A stretch of 14,428 bases of DNA. Origin: Wolinella sp052170135 (GTDB taxonomy: Bacteria; Campylobacterota; Campylobacteria; Campylobacterales; Helicobacteraceae). Positions 6,606 to 13,062 of the stretch are shown in pieces. Each line of letters starts with the position of its first letter. The stretch's first letter is position 1. The stretch covers positions 1-14,428 of the forward strand of contig JBQNBC010000020.1 in assembly GCA_052170135.1 (NCBI GenBank). Direction: 5' to 3'. The translations under genes and the position numbers were made by a program. The notes under the pieces are model-generated. The model worked only from the letters and a program-made list of their open reading frames with translations. It had not been told where the DNA came from and searched no databases.

Positions 6606-8030
6606 TTAGCGTCTTTGCGCCTTTTCGTCTATCATTTTTTCCATCAATTCAAAGAGAATCGAGCTATTTTGCTCTACTTCTTTAAATATTTCTACTATTT
6701 TTGTATGGTCGCAATCATCCTCTTGTGAGCACTTGACCGCCTCGATAGAGCGATTATGAACAGTCTTGTGTGGCTCTTTTATTAATGCGTAGCTTGGCGT
6801 ATCACCATATGTCTCCTTGCCAGCTTCATCATACCATTGTCCAAATCTACACTCATGGTGATCTATTAGCTCTGTAGGTGCGCTATCTGATGTTACTGCA
6901 TGGTATGCATTGTCTTTGAATACAATGTGATCTACCATTACAAGGTTTAGGAAGATTCTTCCTTTGATATCCTGGATAGAGTGATCCACGTGGATAGTAG
7001 TGTCATTTAGTCCGCGCAGTGTATGCTCAAAGCCTTGCATTGTAGAGTTGAAGTGTTCGATTACTTCATTCATCTCTTCGGAGTTTGTGTGTATATCACC
7101 GCTGTCTTGCTGAAGAATCTGAATTGAAGCGCGAATCTCGCCGGTAGCTTTTTGTGTTTTTTCTGCTAGTTTGCGCACCTCTTCAGCGACAACTGCAAAA
7201 CCACGTCCATGCTCTCCAGCGCGCGCTGCCTCGATAGCTGCGTTTAGGGCTAGGAGATTTGTTTGACCTGAGATGTCGTTTATTAGATTAATGATAGAAT
7301 TTATCTCAGATGAGCGATTTAGCAACATCTTTGTCGCCTCTTTGTTTGAAGCTATTAGTGATGTTAGTGATTGCAGACTATCGACTACTTGTTGTATTTC
7401 GCTGATTCTTCCGCCTGATTCTACTGCTGCATTAGCGACCTCTTGCGCAATACTTTCTAGTTTATCTACGCTCTGCATAAAGCTCTTTTGTAGGTGTCCG
7501 AGCTGCTCTTTGTTTTGATTGACCTCATATAGTTCTGTCGAGATTTTTTCTTTCGCTGCGTTTAGATAGTTCTTGCGCATGATCTCTACCGTCTCGTTCG
7601 TTTTTGCTCCTTCGCGTGCAAAAGTTGGATTCATTCCGACGGTTAGGAATCGTCTAAAGAATTTGTGATTTGTCGCGTAGCGGATTGTTGTCTCATTTTC
7701 TCTTGTGAATGTCTCAATTTGGTCTAAGAGATTATTGGCACTTCTGGCAATACTACCGACCAAGCCAAAGTCCGTGATTTGCGTGATTCTTGGTTCAAAG
7801 TTACCACTGGCTGCCTCATCCATTACAGTTTTGACCTGAACGATTAGAGCTTGCGCTTTTCGTATTTGATAGATCAGTAATGCAGAAGCACCAAGACATG
7901 CCACAAAGCCAGCGAATACGATCCAATGGAAGCCAATCATCCATGCCTGTACCACTTCTCCCACAAAGAGAAGTGCGATTAATACCCAATTTAAAATGAG
8001 TGCATTAGATAGATAGGATGTATTCTTCAT
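6606..8030 (-). CDS. CetA-like membrane chemoreceptor (MCP) with C-terminal CZB zinc-binding domain
   Basis: A 474-residue methyl-accepting chemotaxis protein with no periplasmic sensor. Two hydrophobic segments (about 11-30 and 33-55) form a membrane hairpin, followed by a HAMP-like region (about 56-110) and a long coiled-coil signalling domain. The conserved tip, about 250-290, includes DISGQTNLLALNAAIEAARA and RGFAVVAEEVRKLAE. It binds CheA/CheW and sets flagellar switching. The C-terminus is a CZB domain with probable zinc ligands His368, Cys394 (HECRFGQWY), His421 and His425 (PHKTVH). The gene overlaps the upstream PAS gene by 26 bp and has GGAAAAAG before its ATG, so translation is probably coupled. 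This two-gene layout matches the Campylobacter CetA/CetB energy-taxis pair, in which the PAS partner carries the sensor. The exact input is inferred, and CetA orthology was not tested. Confidence 0.9.
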   Translation of the reverse strand: MKNTSYLSNALILNWVLIALLFVGEVVQAWMIGFHWIVFAGFVACLGASALLIYQIRKAQALIVQVKTVMDEAASGNFEPRITQITDFGLVGSIARSANNLLDQIETFTRENETTIRYATNHKFFRRFLTVGMNPTFAREGAKTNETVEIMRKNYLNAAKEKISTELYEVNQNKEQLGHLQKSFMQSVDKLESIAQEVANAAVESGGRISEIQQVVDSLQSLTSLIASNKEATKMLLNRSSEINSIINLINDISGQTNLLALNAAIEAARAGEHGRGFAVVAEEVRKLAEKTQKATGEIRASIQILQQDSGDIHTNSEEMNEVIEHFNSTMQGFEHTLRGLNDTTIHVDHSIQDIKGRIFLNLVMVDHIVFKDNAYHAVTSDSAPTELIDHHECRFGQWYDEAGKETYGDTPSYALIKEPHKTVHNRSIEAVKCSQEDDCDHTKIVEIFKEVEQNSSILFELMEKMIDEKAQRR

Positions 8031-8508
8031 AGCTTTTTCCTTGTTGCTTTAGTGTATCTAGTAGAAATTGCTCCGCGCTCTCAAGCCCTTGTGTTTTCTC
8101 GATTTCAAGAAGCTTTTTATAAAGCGGTTTTATCGCTTCGATAGCCTCTTTTGTTGGTTTTCTACGCACTGAGTGGTATCCAACGATCTTATTGTTGTTA
8201 TCAAAAGAAGGTGTAACATTTGCTACAACCCAATAAAATGAGCCATCTTTGGCTAGATTCTTGACATAGGCATTTATCTCTTCGCCTCTTTGTACACAAT
8301 TCCAAAGTAGTTTAAATACTGTGCGCGGCATGTCTGGATGGCGGACGATATTGTGGTGCGCACCTAAAAGCTCCTGCTCAGAATATCCTGAAAGCTCTAT
8401 AAACAGGTCATTTCCATAGATTATGCGACCTTTTGTATCTGTCTTGGAGACGACTATTTCATTTGCCTCAAACGTTCGTTCTCGATCATTGGCGGTCGGT
8501 CTGCTCAT
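8005..8508 (-). CDS. Stand-alone Aer/CetB-type PAS sensor protein
   Basis: A 167-residue soluble protein consisting almost entirely of one PAS domain (about 16-125). It has the Aer-type signature: KGRIIYGNDLFIELSGYS, then NIVRHPDMPRTVFKLLW and GSFYWVVANVTPSF. In Aer and CetB this fold binds FAD and reports redox or electron-transport state to a chemoreceptor. There is no membrane segment, so it should sit at the membrane by binding the MCP encoded next. I chose the ATG at 8508 because AAAGGG lies a few bases upstream and the length matches the roughly 165 residues I recall for CetB. The in-frame ATG at 8562 adds 18 residues without a ribosome site. It is the first gene of the operon and overlaps the MCP gene. 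Flavin binding is expected from the family and cannot be proven from sequence alone. Confidence 0.88.
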   Translation of the reverse strand: MSRPTANDRERTFEANEIVVSKTDTKGRIIYGNDLFIELSGYSEQELLGAHHNIVRHPDMPRTVFKLLWNCVQRGEEINAYVKNLAKDGSFYWVVANVTPSFDNNNKIVGYHSVRRKPTKEAIEAIKPLYKKLLEIEKTQGLESAEQFLLDTLKQQGKSYEEYILSI

Positions 8509-8577
8509 GTTTTCCCTTTGTTGCGATTTTTTAAATATAGGAGGAATCCAAAGGATTCTCATGCAAAGAGTCGCGCT

Positions 8578-8585
8578 ATTTTATA
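8578..8585 (-). promoter_or_regulatory. Probable -10 box of the PAS/chemoreceptor operon
   Basis: The minus strand reads GCGTATAAAATAGCG, containing TATAAAAT. Transcription would start near 8571 and give a leader of about 63 nt. The leader contains a small hairpin, GAATCC-AAA-GGATTC (8544-8558). I saw no sigma-28 or sigma-54 flagellar promoter, so housekeeping expression is the simplest reading. Confidence 0.45.
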
Positions 8586-8688
8586 CGCATAAAGCTAAAT
8601 GTAAAGAAAATAGAAATTACAAAGCTTGCAAAAGCACCATTTTGATAGACTTCGAGCTTTAATTTATGCTACTTAAGGTAACAAGACT

Positions 8689-9870
8689 ATGGATAACCTC
8701 ATGCAAAACCTAATTGTTTTTGGTTTTATCTCTGTGATTATTATGATTTCGCCATTAATTAGCCATATCCTTAAGACACCACTTGTTGCAGTTGAGATTC
8801 TTCTTGGAATGGGGGCGTTTTATTTTGGCATTATTGAGCATTCAAATGAGCTAAAAGTCGTCGCTAAGGTTGGATTCTTATACCTCATGTTTCTAGCTGG
8901 TATGGAGGTCGATTTAAGGAGCTTTTTATCTATTGGTAAATCGCTTCTAAAGCGTGCAATAATCTACTTTGCGATTCTCTATTCGCTTACAATAATTCTT
9001 GTTTTGTACATGGAGTTACCTGCTATATACATTGTAGCATTTCCAGTCATATCGATAGGGATGGTGATGACACTAATCCAAGACTATGGCAAGCAGCAGC
9101 CATGGCTAGACCTCGCGCTAAAGATGGGAGTTGTCGGCGAGCTATTAAGTATCTCGGCGTTAGTAATCATAAATGGCGCGTATTCATTTGGATTGACATT
9201 TGACCTTTATAAGACGCTGGCTGTGTTGCTTGCATTTCTACTCGTCATTATTTTACTTTTCAGATTTGTGAAAATTGTTTTTTGGTGGTTTCCAAGTCTA
9301 AAACTACTCTTTATTCCGCATGAGAACTCCATGAATCAGGATATTCGCTTTAGTATGATGCTGTTTTTTGTAATGATAGGAATCGTCTTATATCTCGAGC
9401 TTGATGTTGTTTTGGGTGCATTTTTGGCTGGTATGTTTTTGGCTACATTTTTTCAATATAAGCGTGATCTACCAGAAAAGCTGCATGAGTTTGGCTTTGG
9501 ATTTTTTGTGCCACTATTTTTTATTTATGTTGGCTCGACGCTTGATTTGTCGATAATAATGGGGAAACCGGAGCTAATGCGTCATGCACTTTTTATCACT
9601 TTTGCGATGATTACAATTCGACTTGTTGCCGCCTCCTTTGCTTATGGCAGGTATTTCAAAAGTGCTAAAAATACGTTACTTTTTGCGCTTAGCGATTCTA
9701 TGCCGCTTACATTCCTTGTGGCTACTGCTACTTTGGGAATCCAGCTAGAAGCGATTACACAGATGGAGTATTACTCGTTTGTCATCGCTGCGTTGCTTGA
9801 GGGTGTAATTTTTACGCTTGCGATCAAAGGAATCCATGTACTTGATTCTAAACGTGTCAATAGGGAGTGA
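8689..9870 (+). CDS. CPA2-type cation:proton antiporter (KefB/NapA-like membrane domain)
   Basis: A 393-residue polytopic membrane protein with about 11-13 hydrophobic segments. It matches the Na+/H+ (or K+/H+) exchanger domain of the CPA2 family: the first segments with LLGMGAFYFG, then FLYLMFLAGMEVD (about 63-75), and LELDVVLGAFLAGMFLATFF in the second half. It exchanges monovalent cations for protons across the inner membrane. The C-terminal TrkA-N/RCK domain of true KefB/KefC is absent, so glutathione gating is unlikely. The usual ion-binding pair in the fifth-helix region (DD or QD) aligns by eye with Gly150-Glu151 (MGVVGELLSI), an unusual replacement. The start at 8689 has a weak AAGG about 10 bp upstream; an ATG 12 nt downstream is possible. 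It is divergent from the PAS operon, and the next gene follows after 38 bp without a visible terminator. Confidence 0.88.
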   Translation: MDNLMQNLIVFGFISVIIMISPLISHILKTPLVAVEILLGMGAFYFGIIEHSNELKVVAKVGFLYLMFLAGMEVDLRSFLSIGKSLLKRAIIYFAILYSLTIILVLYMELPAIYIVAFPVISIGMVMTLIQDYGKQQPWLDLALKMGVVGELLSISALVIINGAYSFGLTFDLYKTLAVLLAFLLVIILLFRFVKIVFWWFPSLKLLFIPHENSMNQDIRFSMMLFFVMIGIVLYLELDVVLGAFLAGMFLATFFQYKRDLPEKLHEFGFGFFVPLFFIYVGSTLDLSIIMGKPELMRHALFITFAMITIRLVAASFAYGRYFKSAKNTLLFALSDSMPLTFLVATATLGIQLEAITQMEYYSFVIAALLEGVIFTLAIKGIHVLDSKRVNRE

Positions 9871-9908
9871 GCGTGATATTTGGATACTTTAATAACTAGG
9901 AGCTGCAG

Positions 9909-10322
9909 ATGCTGATTATTGGGCATTATGCGATATCGCATATGGGATTTGTGCGTATTTTTAGTATAGAGCAGATTTGCAAGAGTAGAGCAAATGAGAT
10001 TCTCTATTTTAGTGCGAACGATGACGATGATTACGCGCTTTCACGCCATTGTTTTGAAAATAGAGTGGATTACGCGATTTTGATTTCAAATGTGAGCGAG
10101 CTGATGATTTATGCAAATCTCGGGGCAAAGTTTGCGATTCTTCCGCTTGCACAACTCTTGTCTGATGCAGGCGAAAATCAAGGTACGCCACTATTTCAGA
10201 TTCTTGCTGAGCGGTATCTGCTTGATTTGAAGATTCTTGCGCAAATTGATAGTGAGCATGAGATAGAAAGCGTCGCTAGATTAGGGGTAGATGGGGCAAT
10301 TTTTAGCCATATTTTAGAGTAG
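9909..10322 (+). CDS. Small conserved hypothetical protein (Campylobacterota type)
   Basis: A 137-residue soluble protein, probably cytosolic, with no signal peptide or membrane segment. It starts MLIIGHYAISHMGFVRIFSIEQIC and contains VDYAILISNVSELMIYANLGAKFAIL, a YLLDLKILAQI segment and a LGVDGAIFSHIL end. The alternating hydrophobic strands and helices look like a small alpha/beta fold. It resembles short conserved hypothetical proteins that I recall from Helicobacter and Campylobacter, but I cannot name a function. An AGGAG 6 bp before the ATG strongly supports the start. It follows the antiporter gene by 38 bp and is probably co-transcribed. The tRNA-Ser begins 25 bp after its stop codon. 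Confidence 0.8.
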   Translation: MLIIGHYAISHMGFVRIFSIEQICKSRANEILYFSANDDDDYALSRHCFENRVDYAILISNVSELMIYANLGAKFAILPLAQLLSDAGENQGTPLFQILAERYLLDLKILAQIDSEHEIESVARLGVDGAIFSHILE

Positions 10323-10328
10323 AGCCGA

Positions 10329-10334
10329 TAAAAT
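10329..10334 (+). promoter_or_regulatory. Possible -10 box of tRNA-Ser
   Basis: GATAAAAT at 10327-10334 contains TAAAAT, about 14 bp upstream of the mature tRNA 5' end. It sits immediately after the stop codon of the upstream small gene. Read-through from the antiporter transcript is an alternative source of the tRNA. Confidence 0.4.
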
Positions 10335-10347
10335 CTGCTCCCTCTTG

Positions 10348-10435
10348 GGGGAGATGTCCGAGTGGTTGAAGGAGCACGCCTGGAACGCGTGTAAGGTGCA
10401 AGCCTTCGAGGGTTCGAATCCCTCTCTCTCCGCCA
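10348..10435 (+). tRNA. tRNA-Ser(GGA)
   Basis: An 88-nt class II tRNA. The acceptor stem GGGGAGA (10348-10354) pairs with TCTCTCC (10425-10431) with one G-U pair. The discriminator is G, and CCA is encoded at 10433-10435. The anticodon stem is CACGC/GCGTG around the loop CTGGAAC, giving anticodon GGA (serine, UCC/UCU codons). The T arm is GAGGG-TTCGAAT-CCCTC. A long variable arm lies between the anticodon and T stems, as expected for tRNA-Ser. A TTCTTTTC follows closely and may end the transcript. Confidence 0.97.
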
Positions 10436-10443
10436 GATTCTTT

Positions 10444-13050
10444 TCAATGTTTCAGTTCGCTTAAACTTTGTACCACGCGATAATTTACTCCATCAAATAC
10501 CGAAAAATGATTTTTAGCACACTCGATTTTCTGTTGCTCTGTTATATTTAGCTTGTCTAAATCCACGCCCGCTTGGATTCCTCTGCCACTATTTTTCGTC
10601 TCAGCGATGAAATAGACATTCTCGCAATCTCCAATTACGACCGCCCAATCTGGGTTGTAGCTACCTATTGGTGTTTCTATCTTAAACCATCGTGGTAGCT
10701 TGAAGTAGAATCGCACGCTTTCATAGCTCTCGCAATCGCGCGCAAACTGCATCTCTGTATCAGAATCCAAACTGATGTAGTTCGCAAAAATTGTCTTTTT
10801 GGATTTCTCTGTATTGATTAAAAATGTGTGTTCGTTTTTAAAAAACACCGCCCCACCGCTCTCTAGCTCTTTCCAGCGTAGCAGGCTCTGCGCAAAAATC
10901 TCGCTATCTTTTTCTGGTTCTCGCTCGTATTTGATTCCTTTAATCATTAAGCCATGCAGTGCTAATAAAATTTTCTCACTCGCCAAATCCACAAAACGCT
11001 GTGGATTCTTCACCAGTTCGCCGATGCGTCCTGATTTTTCGAGGATTTCAAAGATAGTTTTGCGTGTCAGCTCCGTCTTGCGCTCTATCTCGCGCAATAC
11101 GTCTGGAATCGCCCAGTCAATATCAATCGCATGACTTTGATAGTGCGTTGCATTGCTTGAAATTCCTGCCTCTGTTTGCGCTATTTTCGCCTTTTGTGTG
11201 ATTAGTTCGGGCTTTTGTATTTCGGGCATATTGCGGATTAGTGCGCTTGATTCTTCGATTAGCTTTTCGCGCTCAAACTCCACAGAGTAGCGCGTCTTTC
11301 TCTGCAATCTCTGCCAAATCTCCAAAAAAATAGGATCAAGCGTAAAACCCTTGCGGAATTTCTGCTGCAACCGTTCATCTCTTGGCTTTGCACCACCGTT
11401 TTTAAATTCGATTCCGCACTCATCTTGATACTCTTGTTGGAGATTTTTCGCAAAGCTTTCGTAGCTTTCATTTGGAATCACGGTTAAAATATTTACATTT
11501 TCATCATGCACGCGCTCGCCATATTGATTTACCGCTAGGCGCAAGCCACGTCCTATTTCTTGACGCTTTTTAAGTAGTGAGTGAGTTTCGTTTAGCGTGC
11601 AAATCTGAAAGACATTTGGATTATCCCAGCCCTCTTTTAGGGCAGAGTGAGAAAAGATAAAACGCAATGGAGAATCAAAAGAGAGTAGCTTTTCTTTGTC
11701 TTTCATAATCAAGTCATAAGTCGCCGCCTCTTTCTCTCTGCCCGTCTTTAGATTCTTCTGCCTGTCTTCTGAGAAGTAGCCATCATGCACATTTTTGGCA
11801 CTTTCGCCCGTTTCGTGCTCGTAGATTTTTTCAAACCATTGCGCGAATTTTCCATTATTGCGATAGTTCGCTACTTTGTCGATAAAAAACAGCGAGAGCA
11901 CCTTGATTCCTAGTGGATTTAACCTTTTCTCTTTTGCTAAATGCTCTTTAATCGTGCACTCAATCTGCTTTTTCATTATTTCATCATTGACTATATCATC
12001 GCCTTCGCCTAGCGCGATAGATGCGCCACTAGATAGGCTGAGTTTGCCCGATTCTGCATCTAGCCCATTGATAATAAAGCCATTGCGATAGCTCTCATTT
12101 TCACCAGATTTGGTAAATAAATCATCGCCTGCACATACTTTTATGAGCCTCTTTCTCATCTCTTTTTTGTCGTTAAAGAGAATCTCCACTTTAGCACTTA
12201 GCTTTCTCTTGCCCGTTTCAAAGCTTTTTAGCACCAAATATGCGTTATTTACATCGTTTCTTGATGATATACTCTCGACCTCGACTCGCTTTACTAGATT
12301 TTCGTTGTAGGCTTTTATAGGATTTAGACTGTAGATTTTGTGGTATGGATTCTTATGGGTCGCCGAGTAGCGTAGGGTAAAGAGAGGATTTAGAGAGCTA
12401 AGTGCTTGTTTTGCCAAATCCGTTTCCATATTTTGAGGCTCATCTATAATCACAATCGGACGCGTCTGGCCAATGAAAAGAATCGGTGCTGTTCCTTTTT
12501 CATTCACGCGATTAATCACGTTGTCATCTTTGTTAAACGCGTCAATATTTATGATGAGAATCTCGATGTTATTGTTCGTAGCAAAGCTATGCATATCATT
12601 TAGGCGACTACTGCTGTATGTTGAGTGGCGAAAGATGGGCTTGTTAAACTCTGCCTCAAAATGCTTCTCCATAGCTTTGATGCTCTGCAACACCCCCTCG
12701 CGTATCGCCACGCTTGGCACGACGATTATAAATTTCTGCCAGCCATATTTGCGATTTAGCTCAAAAATCGTCCGCAAATAGACATAAGTCTTGCCCGTCC
12801 CCGTCTCCATCTCGATAGAAAAGTTTAAGCCATGCTCGTCGATTCTTGTCTTATTTTGATTAAATTTCTGCTGCACCTTGTTTAGATTCTTGCCTATTTC
12901 ATCTGATGTCAAAATAAGCTCATTAGCAAAAATCATCGATGAGTTGTACAGCTTAAAAACCTGCTCCCTACTTGGCTCGCCCTGAAAGAGGCTTATTACC
13001 GATTCTATCGCCTCTTGCTGGTGGTCTAGCTTCTCAAATCTAAGCTCCAT
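10444..13050 (-). CDS. Type III restriction enzyme, Res (helicase-nuclease) subunit
   Basis: An 868-residue ATP-dependent restriction subunit. With Mod it recognises unmodified head-to-head sites, moves along DNA and cuts about 25-27 bp from a site. Superfamily 2 helicase motifs are intact: Walker A TGTGKT (83-88), motif II DEPQ (203-206), motif III RYSATHK, motif V SHSALKEGWDNPNVFQ and motif VI RQEIGRGLR (around 545). The C-terminal PD-(D/E)xK nuclease shows Asp801 (NPDWAVV), Glu817 and Lys819 (IAETK). It is somewhat shorter than the 900-plus residues common for Res, but no motif is missing, so it looks functional. The ATG at 13050 has GGTGAG a few bases upstream and lies 12 bp after the mod stop, so mod-res form an operon. 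The stop is only 8 bp from the CCA end of the converging tRNA-Ser gene. Confidence 0.95.
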   Translation of the reverse strand: MELRFEKLDHQQEAIESVISLFQGEPSREQVFKLYNSSMIFANELILTSDEIGKNLNKVQQKFNQNKTRIDEHGLNFSIEMETGTGKTYVYLRTIFELNRKYGWQKFIIVVPSVAIREGVLQSIKAMEKHFEAEFNKPIFRHSTYSSSRLNDMHSFATNNNIEILIINIDAFNKDDNVINRVNEKGTAPILFIGQTRPIVIIDEPQNMETDLAKQALSSLNPLFTLRYSATHKNPYHKIYSLNPIKAYNENLVKRVEVESISSRNDVNNAYLVLKSFETGKRKLSAKVEILFNDKKEMRKRLIKVCAGDDLFTKSGENESYRNGFIINGLDAESGKLSLSSGASIALGEGDDIVNDEIMKKQIECTIKEHLAKEKRLNPLGIKVLSLFFIDKVANYRNNGKFAQWFEKIYEHETGESAKNVHDGYFSEDRQKNLKTGREKEAATYDLIMKDKEKLLSFDSPLRFIFSHSALKEGWDNPNVFQICTLNETHSLLKKRQEIGRGLRLAVNQYGERVHDENVNILTVIPNESYESFAKNLQQEYQDECGIEFKNGGAKPRDERLQQKFRKGFTLDPIFLEIWQRLQRKTRYSVEFEREKLIEESSALIRNMPEIQKPELITQKAKIAQTEAGISSNATHYQSHAIDIDWAIPDVLREIERKTELTRKTIFEILEKSGRIGELVKNPQRFVDLASEKILLALHGLMIKGIKYEREPEKDSEIFAQSLLRWKELESGGAVFFKNEHTFLINTEKSKKTIFANYISLDSDTEMQFARDCESYESVRFYFKLPRWFKIETPIGSYNPDWAVVIGDCENVYFIAETKNSGRGIQAGVDLDKLNITEQQKIECAKNHFSVFDGVNYRVVQSLSELKH

Positions 13051-13062
13051 ATCTCACCACCA

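Noticed and set aside
8509..8562. N-terminal extension of the PAS protein from ATG 8562
   Set aside because: No ribosome site, and the extra 18 residues do not resemble the PAS family. The ATG at 8508 has AAAGGG upstream.
8665..8670. TATGCT as -10 box of the antiporter gene
   Set aside because: Transcription would start at or beyond the apparent ribosome site at 8675-8678, leaving no usable leader.
10196..10447. Minus-strand 83-codon frame across the tRNA
   Set aside because: It is the antisense translation of the tRNA-Ser gene (RERDSNPRRLAP type), a well-known false gene.
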